Source: Oscillochloris sp.
GTDB lineage: Bacteria > Chloroflexota > Chloroflexia > Chloroflexales > Chloroflexaceae
Length of the DNA: 33,189 nucleotides
Direction: 5' to 3'
Assembly: GCA_012032775.1 (NCBI GenBank)
Contig: JAAUQO010000049.1
Span: forward strand, 1 to 33,189
Shown here: positions 17,467-24,829 of the stretch, one piece after another
Layout: each line of letters starts with the position of its first letter
How positions within the stretch are numbered: position 1 is the first letter of the stretch
Program-made: the position numbers and the translations under genes
Notes under the pieces: model-generated
Told to the model about the DNA's origin: nothing
The model's input: the letters and a program-made list of their open reading frames with translations, nothing else
The model's database searches: none

Positions 17467-17597
17467 AAAAGCTCGCCTTCAACCCGAAAATCACCGCAGA
17501 TTTTTTGAGGATTTATTATGGTAAGATACCGGTCAAGTCAATTATGCCGAAGAATGGCAGGCAATGGATAGCGATTATATTCGGGTTGGGGGCGGTT

Positions 17598-18152
17598 ATG
17601 TCTGAGATCTATGTGAGCACCGATGTTGAGAGCGACGGGCCGATCCCCGGCCCGCATTCGATGTTGAGCTTTGCGTCGGCTGCCTACACTGCCGATAAAC
17701 ACCTGTTGCGAACATTCAGTGCGAACCTGGAACCGCTTCCCGGCGCAACCGGCCATCCCGAAACAATGGCCTGGTGGGAGACGCAACCGGAAGCATGGGC
17801 CGCTTGCCGGGTCGATCTGCAGGCGCCGGCACAGGCAATGCGCAACTATGTCGCATGGCTGAAGGCGCTGCCGGGAAAACCGGTCTTCGTAGCCTACCCG
17901 GCCGGTTTCGATTTTCTGTTCGTCTACTGGTACCTGATCCGCTTCACCGGCGAAAGCCCGTTCTCCCACTCGGCCCTCGACATCAAGAGCTACGCGATGG
18001 CGCTGTTGAAAATTGAATATCGCGCCACCGTCAAACGCGCGATGCCGAAGCACTGGTTCGATCCGCACCGGCATACCCATGTAGCCCTCGACGATGCGAT
18101 CGAGCAGGGTGCGCTCTTCTGTAACATGCTGGCCGAAAATACCGACGCCTGA
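17598..18152 (+). CDS. DnaQ-like (DEDDh) 3'-5' exonuclease family protein
   Basis: A 184-residue protein with the RNase H-like exonuclease motifs. Exo I is DVESDGP near the start (Asp9, Glu11), Exo II is in [13 protein letters not shown], and Exo III is [11 protein letters not shown] with the DEDDh His and Asp. These residues hold two metal ions that cleave the 3' end of DNA or RNA. It stands alone, not fused to a polymerase or helicase, so its substrate is unknown. The ATG at 17598 is preceded by GGGGGCGG and begins directly with the first strand of the fold. Earlier in-frame starts would add a non-homologous tail. It converges on the pRiA4b ORF-3-like gene. Confidence 0.82.
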   Translation: MSEIYVSTDVESDGPIPGPHSMLSFASAAYTADKHLLRTFSANLEPLPGATGHPETMAWWETQPEAWAACRVDLQAPAQAMRNYVAWLKALPGKPVFVAYPAGFDFLFVYWYLIRFTGESPFSHSALDIKSYAMALLKIEYRATVKRAMPKHWFDPHRHTHVALDDAIEQGALFCNMLAENTDA

Positions 18153-18174
18153 GCGGGCGTGCGGCCCGGCCAGC

Positions 18175-18220
18175 CACGCCTCAGGCATCACGCCTCAGGC
18201 ATCACGCCTCAGGCATCACG
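18175..18220. repeat. Tandem 14-bp repeat CACGCCTCAGGCAT, about three units
   Basis: Three consecutive units fill the space between two converging genes. The stop codon of the minus-strand gene lies inside the third unit. Each unit contains GCCTCAGGC, which is palindromic around its central base. Related sequences lie at 4133-4158 and 31461-31495. Confidence 0.8.
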
Positions 18221-19520
18221 AATCCTCTTCCCAATCCTCATCGTAGGACGGATACTGCTCGGGCGCTTCGCCATGGGCCTCAAATACACGCGGGTACGGG
18301 TCGTCGTCGAAGCGCGGCTCGATCGCCACGAGCTTAACCGAAAACTCGTGGCTATCGCCGTAGTCGAAGTAGTAGCGCAAGCTGTGTTTCGGGCGTAACC
18401 CCAGATCACCGATTTGAGCCGTGGCAGTATTCAGAAGCGCCCCATCATCCTCATCCTCATCGTCCTCGTCGCCCGCTTCATCGCTTGCGCCATCGGAAAC
18501 AAGCCCATACTTCGCCCCGGCGATCATCTCAACCAGATCGGTCGTCCGTACTTCCCCATCGCCATCCTCGCCGGCATCCTCGTCGTCGCCATCCTCGATC
18601 ATCAAGGGATCCGACAGCGCAAAGGCGAACATGCCCAGATCGGGTTCCGGCGGTGCGATCTCGAAGCGTTCGTCGTAAAGCTTGCCGTTCAAAAAGAAGC
18701 TGTAGAGATGATCGGCATCCCAGTTGAAGGCACGCTGAATCGCATAGTGCAATTCTTCCAGGGTTTGTTCGGCGCGAATGCCGATCAGGCGTGTGGCCGG
18801 GTGCTTGCCCAGTTGCACATTGAAGAAGTAGACATGGTCTTCGTTCTCAAGCGGCAACGGCCGATCAAGCATGCGTAAGCCGCTACGAGCCTGATAGCGC
18901 GGCCCAAACGCCCGATCTTCGGTCGCACACTCGGCCAGCGCCGCCAGCACATGGGCGCCGGGTTCCTTCTGGAGCGCCATCATCACCCAGACAAGGTAGA
19001 AGATCGCCAGTTCGCGCACATGCTCGTTCTCGTGTTGCAGCGACTCCACAATCGCCGTCTCGGCCGGCGCATCTTCTTTGCCGATCGCCAGTAATGCCAG
19101 GGCCGCCATTGCATAGATCCGGCGCTGCAAAGCATGCCGATCACGCGGTTTGGTCAGATCGAGTAGTTGCTGCCAGAACGGAACTGTTGCGGGGCTGAGC
19201 GCCAGGGCGATCCCTTCAAGTAAGCCGGCGCCGGTATAACTCGCCCCGGCGCCGCCGCGCTCCCACAACTCCATGTAGATCCGCTGCGCCTCGGGCGTAT
19301 CTTTCGGCGCCAACCCGGCGCCGCGAAAGCGCGTGATATAGCCGCCCCTCACCTTGCTGAAATCGATCTTGCCGCTTGTCGCCTTGATCGCCCTGGCAAG
19401 CTCTTTCAATGCGGCGCGGTTCTCGCGCTCGCCCTGCTGGCGCCGGCTCTGCGACGTTTCGTGCGCCAACTCGACATACATCAGCCACTCTTCCAGCGGT
19501 TCTTCGTTGCGCATACTCAT
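18216..19520 (-). CDS. Plasmid pRiA4b ORF-3-like domain protein with helical N-terminal half
   Basis: A 434-residue protein. The N-terminal ~220 residues are helical and HEAT-like (RRIYAMAALALLAIGKEDAP, ELAIFYLVWVMMALQKEPG). The C-terminal half matches the pRiA4b ORF-3 fold: VYFFNVQLGKHPATRLIGI, then EELHYAIQRAFNWDADHLYSF, and at the end HSLRYYFDYGDSHEFSVKLV. A strongly acidic insert (many Asp/Glu, ~305-375) splits the domain. The molecular function of this domain is not known to me, although it occurs in mobile-element passengers and in many chromosomal genes. ATG 19520 and ATG 19514 are both possible; GAGAGATGAG is better spaced for the second. No transposase is nearby, so there is no sign that this copy is mobile. 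Confidence 0.8.
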   Translation of the reverse strand: MSMRNEEPLEEWLMYVELAHETSQSRRQQGERENRAALKELARAIKATSGKIDFSKVRGGYITRFRGAGLAPKDTPEAQRIYMELWERGGAGASYTGAGLLEGIALALSPATVPFWQQLLDLTKPRDRHALQRRIYAMAALALLAIGKEDAPAETAIVESLQHENEHVRELAIFYLVWVMMALQKEPGAHVLAALAECATEDRAFGPRYQARSGLRMLDRPLPLENEDHVYFFNVQLGKHPATRLIGIRAEQTLEELHYAIQRAFNWDADHLYSFFLNGKLYDERFEIAPPEPDLGMFAFALSDPLMIEDGDDEDAGEDGDGEVRTTDLVEMIAGAKYGLVSDGASDEAGDEDDEDEDDGALLNTATAQIGDLGLRPKHSLRYYFDYGDSHEFSVKLVAIEPRFDDDPYPRVFEAHGEAPEQYPSYDEDWEEDS

Positions 19521-19556
19521 CTCTCTGTATCCTGTATTTTAATACCCTGCATCCTA

Positions 19557-20777
19557 TCATCCGCGCCCACCAGCCATCAGCGCCGCTGCGGGCGATCGGC
19601 GTAAGGACGCCATTGCCCACACGCCCAGCGCCGGGCCGATTGCGAGAAAGGCGAACGCCCATTGCCAGCCGACCAGGCGCACCAACGGCGGGATCATCCA
19701 GATTGTGAACAGCGTAAGCAAGAAGCCCAGGCTCGTCTGCAAGGTTAAGGCCGTGCCGGTGAACTCGCCCCGGCAGAGTTCGCTTACAGCCGCCGAGAAT
19801 TGAGCCGAGTCGGCAACCACGGCGAAACCCCAGATCAGGGCCAGCGCCGTTACCAACACTGGGCTGGCGCCGTACAATTGCCCGATCAGCAACGCACATG
19901 TGCCGCTGATCAGCAGTGAACTGATCGCCACGGTACTGCGCCCGATTCGGTCGGCCAGGATCCCGGCCAGTAAACTTCCCAGGCCACCGGCCGCAATCAC
20001 GGCGAACGCCGCCATCCCCGCCCAGACCGCCGAGACTCCGGCCAACTCAAAGCTACCGAGCAGAAACAGCGGCACCCAGGCCCACATTGCGTACAGCTCC
20101 CACATGTGACCAAGGTAGCCCAGGTTTGTCAGCACCAGATTGCGGTCGCGGGCTACTTCAGCAATATAGCGCCAGTTGAAGCGCGGCGCCGGACTGCGAT
20201 ACGGCCCCTCGTCCACAAACAGCAGGCCCAGCAAACCGCCGGTCGCCGCTAAACCGGCCGCCAGGTACAACACCGGCCGCCAATCTGCGATTCCGCCCAG
20301 GGCATTCAACAAGTGCGGCGCCGCCGAACCAACCGTCAACGCACCGACAAGAAGGCCGATCCCCAACCCGCGATCGGCCTTCGTCCAGGTGGCCATGATC
20401 TTCATACCCACCGGATATACACCGGCAAGAAACATACCGGTTAGAAAGCGTAACGGCAGCGCCAACACCAGATTTGCCGCAACCAGCGGAATAAGCGCCG
20501 TTGCCAGCGCGGCCAACAAGGCCGAAACAGCGAACAGCAAGCGGGCCGCAACCCGGTCGGCCAGGTTAAAGAGCGTTGAACCCAGTGCGCCCACCACAAA
20601 CCCGATTTGCACCGACATCGTAAGCCAGGCTCGCCCGGTATCATCGAGCGACCACTCAGCCGTCAGCGCCGGCACAACCGCCGAAGCCGAGAACCAGGTA
20701 CCCATCGCCAACAATTCAGCCAGCGCCAATACCAGCAAGGTCGGCCATTTCCGGCGCAATGGATCGGAGCCATTCAT
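19557..20777 (-). CDS. MFS transporter
   Basis: A 406-residue protein with about twelve hydrophobic helices in two halves. The loop between helices 2 and 3 reads FNLADRVAARLL; the equivalent in the second half is GILADRIGRSTVAI, the typical MFS D-R-x-G-R motif. The segment after helix 4 contains FLTGMFLAGVYPVGMKIMATW, as seen in sugar-phosphate/organic anion and CynX-like subgroups. The substrate cannot be assigned. The ATG at 20777 follows GGAG. A longer reading from 20969 adds 64 residues unlike any transporter. It ends close to the start of the ORF-3-like gene (36 bases), so it could be upstream of it in one transcript. It diverges from the CHAT gene. Confidence 0.87.
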   Translation of the reverse strand: MNGSDPLRRKWPTLLVLALAELLAMGTWFSASAVVPALTAEWSLDDTGRAWLTMSVQIGFVVGALGSTLFNLADRVAARLLFAVSALLAALATALIPLVAANLVLALPLRFLTGMFLAGVYPVGMKIMATWTKADRGLGIGLLVGALTVGSAAPHLLNALGGIADWRPVLYLAAGLAATGGLLGLLFVDEGPYRSPAPRFNWRYIAEVARDRNLVLTNLGYLGHMWELYAMWAWVPLFLLGSFELAGVSAVWAGMAAFAVIAAGGLGSLLAGILADRIGRSTVAISSLLISGTCALLIGQLYGASPVLVTALALIWGFAVVADSAQFSAAVSELCRGEFTGTALTLQTSLGFLLTLFTIWMIPPLVRLVGWQWAFAFLAIGPALGVWAMASLRRSPAAALMAGGRG

Positions 20778-20934
20778 GGGAACTCCACATTGAGTTGACA
20801 CATGTAAACCTGTTCGAGCACCCTGTACTTTACCAGAAAAGCAGGTACCGGTTTGAGCGACAGGCAACCTATCCCCACCGACACTCTCATCGCCGCTAGT
20901 ATACGAAATTCCTGACACATTCACCAACAGAATC

Positions 20935-20963
20935 TGGACAGAGAGCCATGAACGTGCTATAGT
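20935..20963 (+). promoter_or_regulatory. Sigma-70-like promoter for the CHAT gene
   Basis: TGGACA (-35, 20935-20940) and TATAGT (-10, 20958-20963) are separated by 17 bases; each matches the consensus at five of six positions. Transcription would start near 20970, 38 bases before the ATG at 21008. The remainder of the divergent gap 20778-21007 shows no gene. Confidence 0.6.
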
Positions 20964-21007
20964 CCGCACGGAAGCGCTGTTTATTCACCCAGTAAAGCGT
21001 CAAGAAT

Positions 21008-22255
21008 ATGCAGACCTCGATTATTCCGTTTCGGATCGTCGTCGGCGGTCACAGCGTCGATGGGTACGACGTGCGGGCCGGCGCCGCCGGTCGCGAGGCT
21101 GAGAGCGTGCTGAATCTGGGAGAATTGCCGGATGATCAGGCCGAACTGGGGCAGGTGCTTGGCGCCGCACTGTTTTCCGGCTCGATCCATCGCCTGCTGC
21201 TCGATACCGCTCAGGGCGCCGATGTCTCCGGTGCCCGCCTGCAGATCCAACTCCAGGTAACAGCGCCCGAATTGGCGGTGTTGCCCTGGGAGTGGGCAAC
21301 CCTGGGGCAACGCACCCTCTGGCAGCCCGCCCTCCGCGACGATTACCCACTGGTGCGGATCGGCCGTCGCCCGCGGCCCTTGCCGCCGCTGGATCTGAAT
21401 GGCCCGTTGCGGCTGTTGATCGTGTGTGCGCCCGGCGCCGACGGCGCGATCGCCGAACTTGGCCATGCCCTGGCCGGACCGGTTCGCGCCGGCACACTGG
21501 TGGCCGATCTGCTGCGCGATGCCTCGCCATCCGATCTGGCGGCGGCGCTGGCCGAAGAACCCTGCCATCTGCTGCATATCATCGCCCCGATCGGACACAG
21601 TGCGTACGATGCCACGCCGCGCCTGCAATTGGCCCGCAATCTCGATCCGGCCGGATTGGCCGCGCTGCTCGCCGATTATCCCGATCTGCGCATGTGCAGC
21701 TTCTCAGGCGGCGGCGAACCAGCGGCGACCAGCCATTTTGCCGGGCTGCTCCACGAATATCACGGGATGGCGACCCTGGCCCTGGGTGGGTTGGACAACC
21801 CAACCAATGCGCTGTTCTGCAGCGTCGTCTACGGCGAACTGGCCGCCGGCGAACTGGCCGAACTGGCCGTTACCAACGGCCGGATTGCGCTGGCCAACTC
21901 CGGCGCCGGCTGGGGCTTGCCGCAGTTGTGGATGGCCGCCGGAGGTGAGCAACTTTTCACGCTGCATCCGTTGCCGGCGGAACCGGACATCTCGTTGGCC
22001 CAACCGACACTCATCGATCGGGTGAATCGCAACCGGCGCAGCCGCGAAGAGCGCAAGCAACGCAGCCGTAACGCGCAAGGGCCACGATCGCGCGTGGGTA
22101 TTCCCTGGGAACCGATGGTGCAACGGATCGGGGCGGTTTTCGAGCGTCACAGCAAAAGTTTCACCATCGCCAAAACCATTGTCGCGCCCCGGCCCGCCGG
22201 ATCGCCGAAAAACCACAGCAACGCTCGATCCTCAGCTTGCGGATCGTTGTCCTGA
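21008..22255 (+). CDS. CHAT-domain (caspase-like) protein
   Basis: The protein reads as a CHAT-type domain with its usual lead-in. PELAVLPWEWATL corresponds to the LPWEL motif, and YPLVRI then PLRLLIVCAPGA start the core. LLHIIAPIGHSAYD holds the candidate catalytic His, DLRMCSFSGGG the candidate Cys, and ALGGLDNPTNALFCSVVYGE the closing helix. The His motif is not the classic HGH, so peptidase activity is uncertain. After ~residue 335 comes a basic linker (NRRSREERKQRSRN). The frame ends out of register with the next gene. One missing base near 22185-22200 would instead join it to the membrane helix, LysM and NodB parts downstream (736 residues in all). As read it is 415 residues, and its last ~20 residues are probably not real. 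Confidence 0.75.
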   Translation: MQTSIIPFRIVVGGHSVDGYDVRAGAAGREAESVLNLGELPDDQAELGQVLGAALFSGSIHRLLLDTAQGADVSGARLQIQLQVTAPELAVLPWEWATLGQRTLWQPALRDDYPLVRIGRRPRPLPPLDLNGPLRLLIVCAPGADGAIAELGHALAGPVRAGTLVADLLRDASPSDLAAALAEEPCHLLHIIAPIGHSAYDATPRLQLARNLDPAGLAALLADYPDLRMCSFSGGGEPAATSHFAGLLHEYHGMATLALGGLDNPTNALFCSVVYGELAAGELAELAVTNGRIALANSGAGWGLPQLWMAAGGEQLFTLHPLPAEPDISLAQPTLIDRVNRNRRSREERKQRSRNAQGPRSRVGIPWEPMVQRIGAVFERHSKSFTIAKTIVAPRPAGSPKNHSNARSSACGSLS

Positions 22256-23217
22256 GCATCGCGCTGATTATTCTGGCCCTGATGGTTGCGCGCGTGCTGG
22301 AGCGCCCCGAAGCGCAAACTGCGGTTGCCGCCGCCCCGCCGCCGGCGAGCAACGCCACTGAACTTCCGATTGCCGCCCTGATCCCGCAGATGCAAGCTAT
22401 CGTCGATGCCGCAGTTGCCGAGATCGGACAGCGTGGCCCGTTGGCGGCGCCGGAACCGACCGCCTACACCACATATCTGACCCTTGAAGGCGATACGCTG
22501 GCGCAGATTGCGGAGCGCGCCGGCAGCGATCCATACGCCATCGCTGCATACAATTTCCTGAATCCGCAGACGCCGCTACGGGTCGGTCGCCCACTGGTGT
22601 TGCCGATCTATACGCCGCGCGACGGCTTACCGACGGCGCCGATCATCAATCGCGGGAATCCGGCCGAGCCGCTGCTAGCCATGACCTTCGATATTGAACT
22701 CGACGCCGCCTCGCTCTACGATATTCTCACGATTTTGCGCGGGCGCAGCATCAAAGCGACCTTCTTCGTCACCGGGAGTTGGGTGAACAATTTTCCCGAC
22801 GCGGCCCGTGCGATCGTCGATGAAGGCCACGAGATCGCCAATCACTCCCTAACCCACCCCGCATTCACAACGATCGGGCTTGATGGCATCGCCAATGAAC
22901 TCGACGAAACCGAGCGGATTATCCGCGAGGCTACCGGCGTCTCCAGCCGGCCCTACTTCCGCTTCCCCTATGGTGAATCGAACGAGGCCACAATCCAGGC
23001 TGTAGCGCAACGGGGATATGTGGCGTACCACTGGAGCACCGACGATAACGGCATGCCCTTCTGGCTCGATGCCGCCAATGCTGATCCGGGCGCCCTTTAC
23101 GGCGGGATCGTTTTGCTGCATGGCCGCGCCACTACTGTTGAAGCGCTCCCCGGCTACCTTGATCGGCTTGAGGCCCTCGGCATCACCCCAACTACTCTCG
23201 GCACGATCCTGCAGTAG
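22237..23217 (+). CDS. Membrane-anchored LysM + NodB polysaccharide deacetylase
   Basis: Residues 1-~20 form a membrane anchor (VVLSIALIILALMVARVL). After an Ala/Pro linker, a LysM-type module spans ~83-130 (LTLEGDTLAQIAERAG, then LNPQTPLRVGRPLVLP) and should bind peptidoglycan-like glycans. The NodB domain fills ~145-326: MTFDIEL (motif 1, Glu instead of the second Asp), HEIANHSLTHP (metal His pair), RFPYGESN (motif 3) and IVLLHGR (motif 5). It would remove acetyl groups from an extracellular glycan. The only available start before the anchor is TTG 22237, inside the end of the CHAT frame. The same frame is open back to 22072. This lack of a good start is one reason to suspect a single CHAT-anchor-LysM-NodB protein broken by an artefact. 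Confidence 0.85.
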   Translation: MRIVVLSIALIILALMVARVLERPEAQTAVAAAPPPASNATELPIAALIPQMQAIVDAAVAEIGQRGPLAAPEPTAYTTYLTLEGDTLAQIAERAGSDPYAIAAYNFLNPQTPLRVGRPLVLPIYTPRDGLPTAPIINRGNPAEPLLAMTFDIELDAASLYDILTILRGRSIKATFFVTGSWVNNFPDAARAIVDEGHEIANHSLTHPAFTTIGLDGIANELDETERIIREATGVSSRPYFRFPYGESNEATIQAVAQRGYVAYHWSTDDNGMPFWLDAANADPGALYGGIVLLHGRATTVEALPGYLDRLEALGITPTTLGTILQ

Positions 23218-23259
23218 GGATAAAGGATTGCGCAAAGTGCAATCCTTTATCCCTACTGC
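23211..23259. terminator. Perfect 21-bp inverted-repeat terminator holding both stop codons
   Basis: GCAGTAGGGATAAAGG plus ATTGC is repeated in perfect inversion around the loop GCAAAGT (23232-23238). The TAG of the plus-strand deacetylase (23215-23217) and the TAG of the minus-strand small membrane protein (23253-23255) both lie inside the stem, each preceded by CAG. It is clearly a bidirectional terminator. Confidence 0.85.
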
Positions 23260-23576
23260 CCCAACAAATCCCGTAGTAAGTCGTCATCCTCGCCGGGCGG
23301 CGCAGCCGCAGGTTGGCGTGGTACGGCATGCGCAAGCGGTTCCGCCTGCGATCGGGCGGCGGCACGGGCGGTGGCAAACCGTTCATGTGCGCTCTTCCGG
23401 CGGCGATAACCGCGCCTGGTGCCACGACGCTGATAGCGACTCCAATCGGCAAAAGCCAAAAACCCCAATGCTCCTGCAGCGGTCAGTAACGCCGCGATCA
23501 ATAACGCCGGCAAAAGCCAGCCGGGTAATTCCAGCATCTGCGCCGCCACTCTTTCAGCTATATCGTACTCAAACAT
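23253..23576 (-). CDS. Small single-pass membrane protein of unknown function
   Basis: A 107-residue protein. One hydrophobic helix spans ~19-42 (WLLPALLIAALLTAAGALGF). It is followed by a strongly basic stretch (RYQRRGTRRGYRRRK), so the C-terminal part is cytoplasmic by the positive-inside rule. The tail is Ala/Pro-rich and ends in an acidic DDDLLRDLL motif. A similar ADLLRDLL stretch occurs after the zinc finger of the LCP protein at 24830-26308; this may be chance or a shared docking motif. No family is recognised. The ATG at 23576 has no clear ribosome site; a leaderless or short-leader transcript is possible. Confidence 0.65.
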   Translation of the reverse strand: MFEYDIAERVAAQMLELPGWLLPALLIAALLTAAGALGFLAFADWSRYQRRGTRRGYRRRKSAHERFATARAAARSQAEPLAHAVPRQPAAAPPGEDDDLLRDLLGQ

Positions 23577-23741
23577 ATGTGCTATACTACCATATCGAAT
23601 AACGTCGAAAGATCGTCAATTTTCCTGCGGGAGTGCGGCTGAGCATTTGCGCGGCTACGCTGCCGAAACTTCAACCGGAATGTACCGATCTGCAATCTCG
23701 TGGCGCCCCCGTGGTTCGCAATTCCGCGTACAATGAGGCCG

Positions 23742-24794
23742 ATGTTTCGTCACCAGACATTGTTGTTGGCGCCGTTGGCGCTGCTGGGCTTACTGGCATT
23801 CCTGTTCGGTATGAGCGGGCGCGAACCGGTTATTTCGCGCTGGGGTGCGAACCTCGCCGCGTCAACCAAACTTGATGTACCCGCCGCGCAGGGGTTATCG
23901 GGGATCGCCGAACCGATGCGCGCGGTCGCACTTCCGGTCGCTGACGGCACAGCAGGCGATCGACAAGCATTTCAGCCGGCCGGCAATCTGATCGAAGCAA
24001 CCACCGATCACCAGGCCGCCCTTTACCGCCAGGCAGTCGGCGGCGGCGAACTGCTGTATATCGTCGCGTCACTCGGCGAACCGCTACATCTCCAAGTGAT
24101 TACGGCCAATGGCGCAATTCCGGCCAGCGATGCAACCGGCGACACGATCTGGCGTGACGGCGGCCGCCACTTACAAAGCGTCGCGGCAATGGCCGCAGCC
24201 CCCCACGCATTGCATCAGGCCCAGGTGCCGCTTGGCGCGCTCGCGTTCAGCTTCCACGGCGCCGAACGTACTTCGCCCGAAGGCAGCGTCGTGATCAACG
24301 GCGTCGTCCACCGGGTGAACGCCGGGCGCGGCACACTCTGCATCAGGCCCGACAACAGCGCCGCGATCGGTCTGTTTAGCGCCGAAGAACTCGCCGGCTG
24401 CGCTCAGGCGATCGGCGGCGGGCCGATGATGCTCTGGCAAGGCAAGATCGCCAACCCCGACATCAACGCGGCCACCGATGAGTTTCTGCCGTTCAACCCG
24501 TTGAACGAAGATTTCGTGCAACTCGATTGGCGGATCAAAGTCTATCGCGGAGGATACCCGAAAACCGCCGTTTGTGTCGGCGATCATCCCGATGGCCGAT
24601 CCTTCCTTGTTCTGGCGGTCTCGAATGGCGTCACCGGGGTTGATTTCGCCCGCGCCCTGCGCGATATGGGCTGCCACAGCGCCCTCGGCGGCGATGACGA
24701 CACCTCGACCCAGCTTGTCTGGCGGGGGAAACCACTCCTCGGCAGCAACCGCCCCGTCCCCGATGCGTTGGCGATTTACCACCCCGCACCGTAG
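23742..24794 (+). CDS. Exported phosphodiester glycosidase (NAGPA/DUF2233)-like protein
   Basis: About 350 residues. The N-terminal signal or anchor is LLLAPLALLGLLAFLFGM. The C-terminal half has the family pattern: SVVINGVVHRVNAGRGTLC, then TAVCVGDHPDGRSFLVLAVS, then VDFARALRDMGCHSALGGDDDTST. In the last segment GGDDDTST stands where NAGPA-like proteins have DGGGSs, so the active-site loop is altered. The family hydrolyses sugar-phosphodiester bonds in envelope polymers or capsules. The substrate here is unknown. Starts at GTG 23700, ATG 23733 and ATG 23742 are in frame; the last follows GAGG. It is a lone plus-strand gene between two minus-strand genes, converging on the LCP gene. Confidence 0.7.
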   Translation: MFRHQTLLLAPLALLGLLAFLFGMSGREPVISRWGANLAASTKLDVPAAQGLSGIAEPMRAVALPVADGTAGDRQAFQPAGNLIEATTDHQAALYRQAVGGGELLYIVASLGEPLHLQVITANGAIPASDATGDTIWRDGGRHLQSVAAMAAAPHALHQAQVPLGALAFSFHGAERTSPEGSVVINGVVHRVNAGRGTLCIRPDNSAAIGLFSAEELAGCAQAIGGGPMMLWQGKIANPDINAATDEFLPFNPLNEDFVQLDWRIKVYRGGYPKTAVCVGDHPDGRSFLVLAVSNGVTGVDFARALRDMGCHSALGGDDDTSTQLVWRGKPLLGSNRPVPDALAIYHPAP

Positions 24795-24829
24795 AGTCAA
24801 AGCATCACGCATAGCATCATGCTTCGCCC

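Noticed and set aside
20778-20969. N-terminal extension of the MFS transporter to 20969
   Set aside because: The extra 64 residues are not transporter-like, and GGAG sits correctly before the ATG at 20777.
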